From NCBI RefSeq assembly GCF_008386695.1, contig NZ_VUOC01000004.1:2888574-2952573 (forward strand): DNA of 64,000 nucleotides, written 5' to 3'. The notes beneath the pieces are model-generated. The model did no database searches. It worked only from the letters and a program-made list of their open reading frames with translations, and had not been told where the DNA came from. Each line of letters opens with the position of its first letter. Positions within the stretch are counted from its first letter, which is position 1. The position numbers and the translations under genes were made by a program. This DNA is from Chitinophaga agrisoli. GTDB taxonomy: Bacteria > Bacteroidota > Bacteroidia > Chitinophagales > Chitinophagaceae. Positions 8,027 to 16,224 of this stretch are shown one piece after another.

Positions 8027-10405
8027 CTAATTTTTTATTAAAAAGTTTTGTTTCCCTCCCTTCAGCGGCATAGTAATATGGCCCCATATAAACTGCCCTG
8101 CAAGCCCCTCCGGCAAGGTTATTTCCGCTGATACGCCTTTACCGTCTGTACCCGTTCGTTTAAGACTCACTGTTATATTTCCCAGCGGGTGCGGCATGGT
8201 GCCGCTCACCTCCTGCAGCGCTCCCATTGCCGGCTGGATCTTCACGGCTGCAAAGCCCGGTTTAGCGGGCATGATACCGCAAATGGTGGCCAGGAAATCA
8301 TAATTGGGGCTGGCGCTCCAGGCATGACAGTCTGAACGGGTAGGCTCCGGGTTCTCTGCAAAAGTGGTAAGGCCCATATCCAGCATATCACGCCAGGGCT
8401 TAAGCTGGGCGTAATACAGGTTAGCCATGCCTGCTTTCTTTAATGCCAGGTTCAGGTAAAAGCGATAATAGAAAGTCGCCTGGCTCAGGCTGGTATCTTC
8501 CAATACCCGTTGCAACACTACCTTTTCCTGGTTAACAGGCACCGCGCCGGACAGCACCGCCATAATACTGGCGTGCTGGCTGAATGTATTGCGTTTCGGC
8601 GTATTGGCCATTTCGTTACGCGCCTTATCAAAACACAGATCATATGTGCCTTTGTTAAGCGTAGCAGCCAGCTGCCGGTAATGCTCCGCATCCTGTTGTT
8701 TGCCGTAATGTGCAAACAGGGCGGCGGCCTGCTGCAGCGTATAGGTGTACTGTAAGGTGATCACGGAAGAGTTGCCATCTGTAGCGCCATCCGGCGTACC
8801 GCCGGGGAAAGCGTGGTTCCAGTCTGTAAAGCCCCACCAGTCCATAGGCCCCAGGATATGTTTTTGCTGGTCGATATGGCGCTCGTACCAATCCAGCACA
8901 CCGCGCACCGCGGTAAAGTATTGTTGTATAAAGGCATCATCTTTACGGTGCATCCAGTAGTCGTAGATCATGGATACCCAGTACAGGGAGAAAGGCGGTA
9001 TCACCTGCAGGCGGTTACTGGGATAACGGCCCTGGGTAAGTCCTTCCGGCACGCGGGAGCAGTAGAAATCGTGGATAGCCTTCCGCATCAGCCGGTCATC
9101 GCCGGTTACATACAGGGAGATGAGGGACTGTATACGGGTATCGCCTTCATACTGCAGCTGCTCATAGTAAGGACAGTCGAAATAGGTTTCGCCGGCGCAA
9201 AGACGGGCGGTACGCCAGCCTACATCCCAGATCTGCTTAAGGGAAGCATCGTTGCTGGTAAAGCTGGCTTTTTGCACAAAAGGGTAACCGGTATAACTGC
9301 CCTGCAGGTCGTTAATGACCAGGGGCTGGCTGCCGGTGGTGATATCCAGTTGCAGGTAGCGGTAGGTACGTACCCATAATGGGCGGAAGTGCCGCTGTTC
9401 CCCGCCATCCGGTTCAAAGATGTCATAGTTGCCCAGTATCTCGCGGCCTTCGATCTCGTTGCGGTTGCCTTTTTTATGATCGTGGAAAAGGGCTTCCGCA
9501 TAGGTCATCTTTACGGTGCTGCCGGCGCCCTGGCTCACTACCAGCTCCGGGTAGGCTACGGTGTTAAAGGTCTGATCCAGCAGTATACTTACTGTTTTAT
9601 TGGCGGGGATGGTAAGCGCGGCCTTGCCGGTCAGGAAATCATCTGCCGCCGTAATGCCGGTGGCCCGGCGTACCTTTTGCAGGCGCTGGGGCGTTTCTTC
9701 CATAAGGGGGATAGTGCGCGGCGCCAGGCTCCAGAAATTATCTGAGCCCTGGCCTACGGGCGATGGGCTGGTAACATGCACAGCCGCCGGCCAGCTGCTA
9801 TCGTCATAGGCAGGCTGCTCCCAGTTCCAGGGATAGTCCGCCGCCTTTACATGATCGCCGGGGCCGGTGACCATATAGGTGTGCAGTCGCTGCCCGTTAT
9901 CAATAGAGCAGGGCGTATAAGCCTTATCGCTGAACACCTTCCAGGTTTTATCAGTATTGGCGGCTTTTTCGTTCTCCGTATCGCCCTGCAATACAAACCC
10001 TGTTTGATTGGTTACCTGGGCCACCGGGGCATATACGCCCATATTCCAGACCAATGCGGCCAGCGTGTTAGCGCCTGCCTGCAGGTAAGGGGCCAGATCC
10101 ACCGTTTCAAAGTTCCAGTTGTAAAGATCACCGCGGGCGGGGCCGCTGCATACCGGATGGCCGTTCACAAATAAACGGTAACGGTTGTCTGCGGATACAT
10201 GCACAATGTAGCGCCCTGGTTTAGCCGCCAATGTGAGGGCCTTGCGGAAATGATATACCCCATATTCGCGCTGTGCTGCGCCAGGGGCGGAGACCCAGGA
10301 AGCTTTCCAATGATCTTTTAATAAGGAGGGGTTTACCGGCAGATCCTGGGCGGATACCTGCATAGATAAAAAAGACAAGAATAACAGAGTTATTAGTCGC
10401 TGCAT
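8027..10405 (-). CDS. Exported GH78-like alpha-L-rhamnosidase family protein
   Basis: 792 residues with a signal peptide (1-19, MQVSAQ end). Order: N-terminal beta-sandwich (about 30-220, RKALTLAAKPGRYIVHVSADNRYRLFVNG type), a second beta domain (250-375), an (alpha/alpha)6 barrel (about 385-720) and a C-terminal beta-sandwich. The barrel carries the family block FDCPYYEQLQYEGDTR (409-424), with D410 and E420/D422 in the acidic region used for catalysis in GH78. It should remove terminal alpha-L-rhamnose or a related sugar from plant glycosides or polysaccharides. No SusC/D pair is nearby, so this is not a classical PUL. Fine specificity is not readable. Confidence 0.85.
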   Translation of the reverse strand: MQRLITLLFLSFLSMQVSAQDLPVNPSLLKDHWKASWVSAPGAAQREYGVYHFRKALTLAAKPGRYIVHVSADNRYRLFVNGHPVCSGPARGDLYNWNFETVDLAPYLQAGANTLAALVWNMGVYAPVAQVTNQTGFVLQGDTENEKAANTDKTWKVFSDKAYTPCSIDNGQRLHTYMVTGPGDHVKAADYPWNWEQPAYDDSSWPAAVHVTSPSPVGQGSDNFWSLAPRTIPLMEETPQRLQKVRRATGITAADDFLTGKAALTIPANKTVSILLDQTFNTVAYPELVVSQGAGSTVKMTYAEALFHDHKKGNRNEIEGREILGNYDIFEPDGGEQRHFRPLWVRTYRYLQLDITTGSQPLVINDLQGSYTGYPFVQKASFTSNDASLKQIWDVGWRTARLCAGETYFDCPYYEQLQYEGDTRIQSLISLYVTGDDRLMRKAIHDFYCSRVPEGLTQGRYPSNRLQVIPPFSLYWVSMIYDYWMHRKDDAFIQQYFTAVRGVLDWYERHIDQQKHILGPMDWWGFTDWNHAFPGGTPDGATDGNSSVITLQYTYTLQQAAALFAHYGKQQDAEHYRQLAATLNKGTYDLCFDKARNEMANTPKRNTFSQHASIMAVLSGAVPVNQEKVVLQRVLEDTSLSQATFYYRFYLNLALKKAGMANLYYAQLKPWRDMLDMGLTTFAENPEPTRSDCHAWSASPNYDFLATICGIMPAKPGFAAVKIQPAMGALQEVSGTMPHPLGNITVSLKRTGTDGKGVSAEITLPEGLAGQFIWGHITMPLKGGKQNFLIKN

Positions 10406-10493
10406 ACCGTGGAATTTGAACCTTGAAATAGCAATTTGTTGTTGCTAAAGTTAAGGCGTTGGATGGGTTTATTGTCCCATAGTGTCCTAGTGG

Positions 10494-10567
10494 TAGCTAT
10501 TAGTTTTTAGCGGTTAGTGGTCAGCTTTCAGCGGTCAGTAATTAACTGTAGTAGTTAGCGCTTAGCT
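10494..10567. repeat. Degenerate heptamer array between GH78 and FAD oxidoreductase genes
   Basis: A run of 7-bp-like units (TTAGCGG, TTAGTGG, TCAGCGG, TTAGCGC on the plus strand; TAACCGC-type on the gene strand). It reaches into the last codon of the oxidoreductase gene. It lies 90 bp before the GH78 start in the same orientation as the other heptamer arrays. Confidence 0.65.
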
Positions 10568-11693
10568 ACAACCTGCCGGCTATTTCTTCTGTCAGGCCAA
10601 AGGCCAGCGTCATACCTGCGCCGCCAAAGCCGTTGATGATCATCACATTCTTTTCCGGCTCCAGCTGCAGATTAGTATGGCCATTGGTTAGCTTGGGATA
10701 GATGCCATGCCAGCGCTCATCGATAGAGAGATCCGGCGCCTGCAGAAAGGTATGCATATAATCCAGGATCAGCTGGTTGATGAATTCCTTATCAAAGGGC
10801 GGAAAATCCGGGCCATACTCATGAGAATCTCCCAAGGTAAGCTCTCCTTCCCCATTCTGTGATACCAGTACGTGCACGCCCCATTGCAGGTATTCCGGCA
10901 TACTGGCCTGCATACGTTGTTTAAGGGCAGGTAAGGTAGAGCAGGTATTAAAAGCAGCATAGTGCAGCAAGGTAAGCCCGGCACAAAGAGCGGGCCCCAG
11001 GGCCCATTTATCGGGTTGAGGGGCGGTACGCATCATCTGCAGCTTGCACTTTATGATAGCTGTTTGTGCAAACTCCCGGGGGTAAAGGGTCTCAAAGTCT
11101 GCGCCACTACATACAAATACCTGGTCTGCTTTCCATTGCTCGCTAACAGTTTCGATATACGGCATACTGATACTGTTAACGGCAGTACTGAAACGTATGG
11201 TTACGCCATATTTTCCCTGTAGATGCGCTGCTATAGCGGCGCTGGCCTCGCGGGGATTCACGGTCATCTCCGTAGGGCTGTACATAGCACCCAGCAGGCC
11301 GGTAGTTTTAACGGCCTCACTGCGGGCCGCTACCTGGGCTGCCGTAAGAAGGGTACAATCATAACCATTGGCAGGCGCGGCTTGTGTAAACTCTTCCAGC
11401 ACGGCCAGTTCATCGGGGGCATAGGCCAGGTGCAGGGAGCCTGTTTCCTGGCACTGGAGACCGGTAGCGGCAGCCATCTCTTTCCAGATACGGCGGCTGG
11501 CCATGGCACGCTGGTAATGGACGCCAGCCTGCTGACCAATGGGCCATATAAGGCCAAAATTGCGGATAGACGCGCCCAGGGCGCGGCTATTGCGCTCAAA
11601 TATCACTACCTGTTTACCTTGTTTCGCCATTTGGTAAGCGATGGCCAAACCGGCTATCCCCGCGCCAATAACGGCTACGTCTGCGTGCTTCAT
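10566..11693 (-). CDS. FAD-dependent oxidoreductase of the TIGR03364 (phosphonate-associated) DAO family
   Basis: A 375-residue flavoprotein. The N-terminus ADVAVIGAGIAGLAIAYQMA is a dinucleotide-binding fold, followed by VVIFERN (ribose-binding acid). The C-terminal NGFGGAGMTLAFGL is the FAD-closing motif of the D-amino-acid/glycine oxidase (DAO) superfamily. The paired gene, a phosphonatase-like HAD, points to the TIGR03364 branch, which is found beside such hydrolases. Related enzymes oxidise aminophosphonates (2-aminoethylphosphonate derivatives) to phosphonoacetaldehyde; that role is inferred from context. The start codon directly abuts an octamer repeat array. There is no signal peptide, so it is cytoplasmic. 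Confidence 0.82.
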   Translation of the reverse strand: MKHADVAVIGAGIAGLAIAYQMAKQGKQVVIFERNSRALGASIRNFGLIWPIGQQAGVHYQRAMASRRIWKEMAAATGLQCQETGSLHLAYAPDELAVLEEFTQAAPANGYDCTLLTAAQVAARSEAVKTTGLLGAMYSPTEMTVNPREASAAIAAHLQGKYGVTIRFSTAVNSISMPYIETVSEQWKADQVFVCSGADFETLYPREFAQTAIIKCKLQMMRTAPQPDKWALGPALCAGLTLLHYAAFNTCSTLPALKQRMQASMPEYLQWGVHVLVSQNGEGELTLGDSHEYGPDFPPFDKEFINQLILDYMHTFLQAPDLSIDERWHGIYPKLTNGHTNLQLEPEKNVMIINGFGGAGMTLAFGLTEEIAGRL

Positions 11694-11696
11694 AAT

Positions 11697-11827
11697 AATG
11701 TGCTGATGTGCTAATGTGCTAATGTGCTAATGTACCGATGTGCAAATGTGCAGATGTTGCTATGCTGGAATTGGTGATAGACTGATACTGCATTAGCATA
11801 TCAGCACATTAGCACATCAGCACATTA
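11697..11827. repeat. Octamer arrays in inverted orientation between phosphonatase-like and oxidoreductase genes
   Basis: The left array (11697-11733) has units such as AATGTGCT and GATGTGCT, then decays to about 11760. The right array (11791-11827) is its inverse; the two pair over about 37 bp with two mismatches. The left arm ends 4 bp from the ATG of the oxidoreductase; the right arm ends 2 bp from the stop codon of the hydrolase gene. Confidence 0.88.
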
Positions 11828-11828
11828 A

Positions 11829-12509
11829 CTAAATTATTTCCAGTATTTCATCCAGGTGCGCTACCAGGTGGGTATGCGGGCCTTTCTCCAAAGCATCCTT
11901 TGTATAAGCGCCGGTGGTAACGCCTATTACGAACGGACAGCCTGCATTGGCGCCTTCCTCCAGGTCAGAAATAGTATCCCCTATCTTGGCCACCTGCCGG
12001 ATGCTTCGGATACCCAGCTGCTCCATGGCGCGGTAGATCATGTATGGATAGGGACGGCCCCTGGGCACTTCATCACTGGTAACAACGGCATCTATGATGC
12101 CCTGCTGCGACCAGCCTACCCGGCGCAGGATAATGTTGGTAATGGCGCGGTCAAAACCGGTGTCCAGCGCTACTTTAACGCCACGCTGTTTCAATGCCTG
12201 CAACACGTTGCCTACGCCAGTCTTCTCCCGTACAGAGCTGTGCTGCTCGTAGTGAGCGCTCATCTGCTGTACAAACTGGCTGTGCACAGCGTTTACAAAG
12301 GCTGCATCCTGGTGGCGGCTGTCCTGGTATTGTTGCAGGAGGTAACGGATGGCATAGGGTTTTGCATATCCCATCACTTCGTTTACTTCCGGCAGGGTTA
12401 CGGGCAGGCCGGCCTGCTCCCGGATCACTTGCTGTAATACCAGGCCCACATTGGATTCATCGTGCAGGGTGGTGCCGGCAATATCAAATACGGCTAACTG
12501 TATACTCAT
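11829..12509 (-). CDS. Phosphonatase-like HAD hydrolase (phosphonoacetaldehyde hydrolase relative)
   Basis: 226 residues from the ATG at 12509 (MSIQLAVFD); an AAGGGA site precedes that codon, and the nine codons upstream add nothing known. The nucleophile motif FDIAGTT replaces the usual DxDxT, as in PhnX. HAD motif III/IV is in KIGDTISDLEEGANAG. MGYAK (Lys at residue 50 of this start) lines up by eye with the Schiff-base lysine of PhnX (MGxxK, Lys53 in Bacillus). So it may hydrolyse phosphonoacetaldehyde to acetaldehyde and phosphate, or belong to the TIGR03351 relatives of uncertain substrate. It precedes the FAD oxidoreductase on the same strand; together they could degrade an aminophosphonate. 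Confidence 0.82.
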   Translation of the reverse strand: MSIQLAVFDIAGTTLHDESNVGLVLQQVIREQAGLPVTLPEVNEVMGYAKPYAIRYLLQQYQDSRHQDAAFVNAVHSQFVQQMSAHYEQHSSVREKTGVGNVLQALKQRGVKVALDTGFDRAITNIILRRVGWSQQGIIDAVVTSDEVPRGRPYPYMIYRAMEQLGIRSIRQVAKIGDTISDLEEGANAGCPFVIGVTTGAYTKDALEKGPHTHLVAHLDEILEII

Positions 12510-12599
12510 TGGTGCGGTCCCTTTAGGTGCATGCAAAGGTACAGCAGAACGTTCAATAATGTTTAGTATATATAAACACTTAACAATAGATTAAACAAA

Positions 12600-12651
12600 C
12601 AAGGCGGGAGAAGCGCCTTCTGGTTATACAGAAGGATGCTCTCCCGCCTTG
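12600..12651 (-). terminator. Strong branched hairpin terminator after the 12.7 kb outer membrane protein gene
   Basis: CAAGGCGGGAGA (12600-12611) pairs perfectly over 12 bp with TCTCCCGCCTTG (12640-12651). A 7-bp stem (CCTTCTG/CAGAAGG, 12616-12622 and 12629-12635) lies inside. On the minus strand TTTGTTTAAT follows; on the plus strand CTATATTTTT follows, so it could act both ways. Confidence 0.85.
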
Positions 12652-12725
12652 CTATATTTTTAATCTGGCTGAACCTTCAGCCTTGATTTGCCCGTTTGTT
12701 TAGCGCGATGTATAGCGCTTTATTC

Positions 12726-13310
12726 TTACAACCCTACGTTAAAGCCCACCCGGAACAGCGGCCGGTTCTGATAGGGAGACCACTGATCCTGGATCACATC
12801 ATACAGGATCATGATGTAAAACGCAGAACCGCCATTCTCGCCCAGCGGCTGAGAATAACCACCGCCCAGCAGCAGGCTGGGTACTGCATGACTTTCCTTG
12901 AGAGATGTTTTAGGATCCTCGTAGAAAGTGCTTTTAACCGCCACATAGTTCAATTCCGGTTGTGCATGCACAAAGATCATATCCAGCGGGTAGAACCGGC
13001 CCCACAGCCCGCCGCCCAATACCGTGTACTGATCTTTCTGATAAGTACGGCCAGAGAAGTCTTCATACTTTTCTGAGGCATACTGTGCGTTGATGCTAAC
13101 ACCTGCTGCAAACATGTCTGAAAAGCGGTAACCCAGCAACGGCGATACGTTAATGTTGGTATAGTCGCCAAAGATGAGGCCTACGGAGCCTCCTATCATA
13201 AGACGGGAGGGATCTAACCCTTTGCGTGAGGTGGTATCTGTTTTGTAGTACTGTGCATGGGCCAGCTGTATACCACCCAGCAATAATACGCATAAGAGTA
13301 AACGTTTCAT
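12726..13310 (-). CDS. Exported outer membrane beta-barrel-like protein, unrecognised
   Basis: A 194-residue protein with a clear signal peptide (MKRLLLCVLLLGG, cleavage after AHA). The rest has alternating aromatic/glycine strands (MIGGSVGLIFGDYTNINVSP, GGYSQPLGENGGSAFYIMIL) and ends in FNVGL, close to the terminal aromatic rule for outer membrane barrels. Such small barrels are common in Bacteroidota and have no assigned function. Followed by a strong terminator, with its own 130-bp upstream region, so probably a single-gene unit. Confidence 0.6.
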   Translation of the reverse strand: MKRLLLCVLLLGGIQLAHAQYYKTDTTSRKGLDPSRLMIGGSVGLIFGDYTNINVSPLLGYRFSDMFAAGVSINAQYASEKYEDFSGRTYQKDQYTVLGGGLWGRFYPLDMIFVHAQPELNYVAVKSTFYEDPKTSLKESHAVPSLLLGGGYSQPLGENGGSAFYIMILYDVIQDQWSPYQNRPLFRVGFNVGL

Positions 13311-13444
13311 CTGAAATTGATTTTGTTATTGTTTGTTGCTATATATCCTTCTTTAATGTCCGTTACCTGTTGGGGTATTGGACATTTGTTGTGCCCTGAA
13401 GATTAACGCTCCACACACATTTAAAGATGTGTTATGCGTTACCG

Positions 13445-14851
13445 TTAGTCAAAGATCTTTCCCCTGTTCAGTATGTTGTTTGGATCAAATACCTGTTTGA
13501 TCTGTTTCATCAGTTGCATATGCTGGTCATCAAAGATCACATCCATATAGGATTTCTGTACCAGGCCAATGCCATGCTCACCGGAGATGGTGCCGCCCAG
13601 TTGTTTTACCAGGAGGAAGATCTCGCGGATGCCATCCTTTAAAGTACCGTTCCACTGCTCTTCTGAGAGCTGGCCGCGGATAATGTTCACATGCAGGTTA
13701 CCATCGCCGGCATGCCCATAACATACGGAATGGAAACCGTATTTACGGCCTATGTCCTTTACGCCTTTCAGCAGCAGGGGCAGTTCTGCCCGGGGTACTA
13801 CGGTGTCTTCTTCCTTGTATACGGAGTTGGCTTTAACGGCTTCTGCCACCCGGCGCCTGAGTTTCCAGAGCTCTTCTTTTTGCTGATGGTCTTCTGCAAA
13901 AAGGATGTCCCCGCAATCAAAGGCGGTCACTACTTCTGCAATACCTTCCATCTCCTGCATCAGCACTTCCGGGTAATTGCCATCCACTTCTATGAGCAGG
14001 TGGGCCTGTATATCGTCTGCTATGGTGATGGTACTGCTGTCTACAAAGCGGCTTACCCATTCCAGGGCGTCGCGTTCCATGAACTCCAGGGCGGAAGGGG
14101 TATACCCTGCCCGGAAAATGGCGCTTACCGCAGCGCAGGCATTCTCCGCAGAGCGGAAGGGCACCAGCATCAGCAGGTCATGTTTAGGCAGCGGGATAAG
14201 GCGTAATACTACTTTGGTAACAATGCCTAAAGTGCCTTCGCTGCCTACCAGCAGTTGTGTTAAGTTGTAGCCGGTAGCATTCTTGAGCACATTGGCGCCT
14301 GTCCAGATAACGGCGCCGGAGGGCAGCACTACTTCCAGGTTCAGCACATAGTCCTTTACCACACCGTATTTTACCGCCTTGGGACCGCCGGAGTTCTCCG
14401 CAATATTGCCGCCTATGAGGCAGGAGCCGCGGCTGCTGGGGTCTGGCGGGTAAAACAAGCCCTTCTCTTTTACGGCGTTCTGCAATACTTCCGTAATAAC
14501 GCCTGGTTCTACGGTTACCTGCAGGTTACGCTCGTCTATCTGTACAATCCTGTTAAATCTTTCCATGGAAAGCACTACGCCGCCCCATTGAGGCAGGGCG
14601 CCGCCGCTTAAGCCGGTACCGCCGCCACGGGGCGTTACGGGCAGGTGCTCCGCCTGGCAAAGCTGCATAATGCTGCTTACCTGTTGGGTGGTATCGGGCC
14701 TTAGGATCACTTCCGGTAAATAGTGGAGGTCTTCCGTTTCGTCATGGGCGTATCTGTTCAGCGATTCTTCGTCTGTTAACACATTGGCCGCTCCTACCAT
14801 AACCCGGAACAAGGCCAGGTGCCGGGGCTGTAGTTGGGAGAAGTTTGTCAT
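13445..14851 (-). CDS. FAD-binding oxidase of the GlcD / D-2-hydroxyacid dehydrogenase family
   Basis: A 468-residue flavoenzyme. The PCMH-type FAD-binding domain (about 40-220) has TPRGGGTGLSGGALPQWGG and DPSSRGSCLIGGNIAENSGG; the C-terminal FAD-oxidase domain ends with the block GGTISGEHGIGLVQKSYM, and HAGDGNLHVNI supplies the metal/substrate histidines. Family members oxidise glycolate, D-lactate or other D-2-hydroxyacids, passing electrons to quinone or to an Fe-S partner. No GlcF-like partner is nearby, so D-lactate or D-2-hydroxyglutarate dehydrogenase is as likely as glycolate oxidase. An exact TATCTTTG box lies only 4 bp before the start. Confidence 0.88.
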   Translation of the reverse strand: MTNFSQLQPRHLALFRVMVGAANVLTDEESLNRYAHDETEDLHYLPEVILRPDTTQQVSSIMQLCQAEHLPVTPRGGGTGLSGGALPQWGGVVLSMERFNRIVQIDERNLQVTVEPGVITEVLQNAVKEKGLFYPPDPSSRGSCLIGGNIAENSGGPKAVKYGVVKDYVLNLEVVLPSGAVIWTGANVLKNATGYNLTQLLVGSEGTLGIVTKVVLRLIPLPKHDLLMLVPFRSAENACAAVSAIFRAGYTPSALEFMERDALEWVSRFVDSSTITIADDIQAHLLIEVDGNYPEVLMQEMEGIAEVVTAFDCGDILFAEDHQQKEELWKLRRRVAEAVKANSVYKEEDTVVPRAELPLLLKGVKDIGRKYGFHSVCYGHAGDGNLHVNIIRGQLSEEQWNGTLKDGIREIFLLVKQLGGTISGEHGIGLVQKSYMDVIFDDQHMQLMKQIKQVFDPNNILNRGKIFD

Positions 14852-14855
14852 GAGG

Positions 14856-14863
14856 CAAAGATA
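14856..14863 (-). promoter_or_regulatory. -7 box directly before the FAD-linked oxidase start
   Basis: On the minus strand TATCTTTG fits TAnnTTTG. It ends 4 bp before the ATG, which would give an almost leaderless mRNA. The octamer array begins 7 bp further upstream, in the place of a -33 element. Confidence 0.45.
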
Positions 14864-14870
14864 GAATATA

Positions 14871-15196
14871 ATGTGCTGATATGCTGATGTGCTAATGTGC
14901 TAATGGATGGACGGGTTGTCCTGAAATGGGATAATGGTATAATGGAAGATATTATCATGTTTGGCGAATTGGGTTTGTAATCAGACGATTGTCTTACAAT
15001 GGGATAACAGGTTAAAAAAGAGACATTATCATGTAAGACGAAACGCATCTGTACATGGATGAATTGTTTAGAACGGGATAATAGCGATGCATGAAGATGT
15101 TATCATGTGGCGAAATCATATGGCCCCAGATACCGGTATGCTGATGAACTGGTGATTTCCATCATCAGCACATCAGCATATTGGCACATCATCATC
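14871..15196. repeat. Octamer arrays flanking the porP-oxidase intergenic region
   Basis: Left array 14871-14905 (units AATGTGCT, GATATGCT, GATGTGCT); an inverted, weaker array at about 15143-15196 runs into the stop codon of the porP-like gene. They enclose three copies of a different ~55-bp repeat. Confidence 0.8.
14916..15116. repeat. Three degenerate ~55-bp direct repeats, each with internal dyad symmetry
   Basis: Copies start at 14916, 14989 and 15064 (period 73-75 bp). Shared blocks: TTGTC or TTGTT, then AAYGGGATAA, then TTATCATGT, then GGCGAA or GACGAA. GATAA and TTATC are inverted within each copy; in the middle copy GTCTTACA (14991-14998) also pairs with TGTAAGAC (15032-15039). No open frame of note. 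Confidence 0.75.
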
Positions 15197-16217
15197 AGAA
15201 GCTTGGGCACAAAGTAGCGCGGCGGGCGCTGTTGAAACTGCGGTTGGGATACAGGCCGGTGAACACCAGGCCCAGCTCGTAGGCGCCCTGGCGGCCGTTG
15301 GAGGCGGACAGCTGGGAGGCCGTTACATCATAGCTGAACATGAGCCTCACCTTGGCGATCTCGTAACCTACCAGGAAAATATAGGCGTCGTTAAGACGGT
15401 AGTAAATACCGCCGTACACCTGTTTGGTACCGTCGCCGGAGAGGTTATAGGCCGCATTGGCGCCGGCTACCAGCTCGCGGGAGCCTGCCTGGCGGGTATA
15501 ATAGGCGGCCGGGTTCAGGATCACATTATCGCTGACCTTGAAGATACCGTTCAGGAAGCCGATATACCGACGGGCTATCTGGTTATTGCCTTCATAGAAG
15601 GTTTCCCGGGGCACGTTTACGTGCTGTACGGAAAAACCGCCATTGATGTAGATATTGTCTGTTGGGAAGTAAGCATAGTTCATACCCACCTGCATATCAA
15701 AATAGCTGGCCTTTGACTGGGTAATGGGCTCTGCGGTGGGGATCTGGGAGTCGAAGAATTTCCCGTTCCACTGGTCGCCAAAAGTAAGCTTGGCCAGGTC
15801 TACCCGTTTACTGGCCGATCCTACGTTGAAACCCAGCGACAGCAGGCTGGAATTGCCCAACAGCTGGTGATAGGCCACCGAGCCGTATACCTTGGTAGAG
15901 GTCAGGTTGCCCGCGCCCGCCACATCGCGGAGGATAACGCCGCCTACGCCTACCCAGCCATATTCCAGGCGGTCCCGGAACAGCTGGAAATCGCCAAAGG
16001 CAGACATTGTTTTGTATGGCACCGGAATGCTGGCCCACTGGTTCCGGTAGTTAAGGCCTACGCGGTAGTTGCCATCCGGTATAAACCCGGTATTAGCGGG
16101 GTTGGTGGTAAGTGGTGAGTTAAAGAACTGCGAAAAGTGCAGATCCTGTGCTGCTACCTGGAGGGTGGTAAACAACAACACTACGCCGGTTATGTAAAAT
16201 TTAATTTGCTGCTTCAT
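15195..16217 (-). CDS. PorP/SprF family type IX secretion membrane protein
   Basis: 340 residues with a signal peptide (ending LQVAAQ) and an outer membrane beta-barrel of the PorP/SprF family (TIGR03519). The start of the mature protein, DLHFSQFFNSPLTTNPANTG, is the family hallmark, and GLNYRNQWASIP follows. These proteins accompany type B cargo proteins in gliding bacteria; SprF is needed to export the adhesin SprB in Flavobacterium. The gene starts 7 bp after the stop of the 1222-residue cargo gene, so the two are one transcription unit and probably a dedicated cargo/export-partner pair. Confidence 0.93.
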   Translation of the reverse strand: MKQQIKFYITGVVLLFTTLQVAAQDLHFSQFFNSPLTTNPANTGFIPDGNYRVGLNYRNQWASIPVPYKTMSAFGDFQLFRDRLEYGWVGVGGVILRDVAGAGNLTSTKVYGSVAYHQLLGNSSLLSLGFNVGSASKRVDLAKLTFGDQWNGKFFDSQIPTAEPITQSKASYFDMQVGMNYAYFPTDNIYINGGFSVQHVNVPRETFYEGNNQIARRYIGFLNGIFKVSDNVILNPAAYYTRQAGSRELVAGANAAYNLSGDGTKQVYGGIYYRLNDAYIFLVGYEIAKVRLMFSYDVTASQLSASNGRQGAYELGLVFTGLYPNRSFNSARRATLCPSF

Positions 16218-16224
16218 GGTTTCG

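Noticed and set aside
8027-10405. Polysaccharide utilisation locus around the GH78 gene
   Set aside because: No SusC/SusD pair, sensor regulator or further glycoside hydrolase is found nearby; the symporter alone does not make a PUL.
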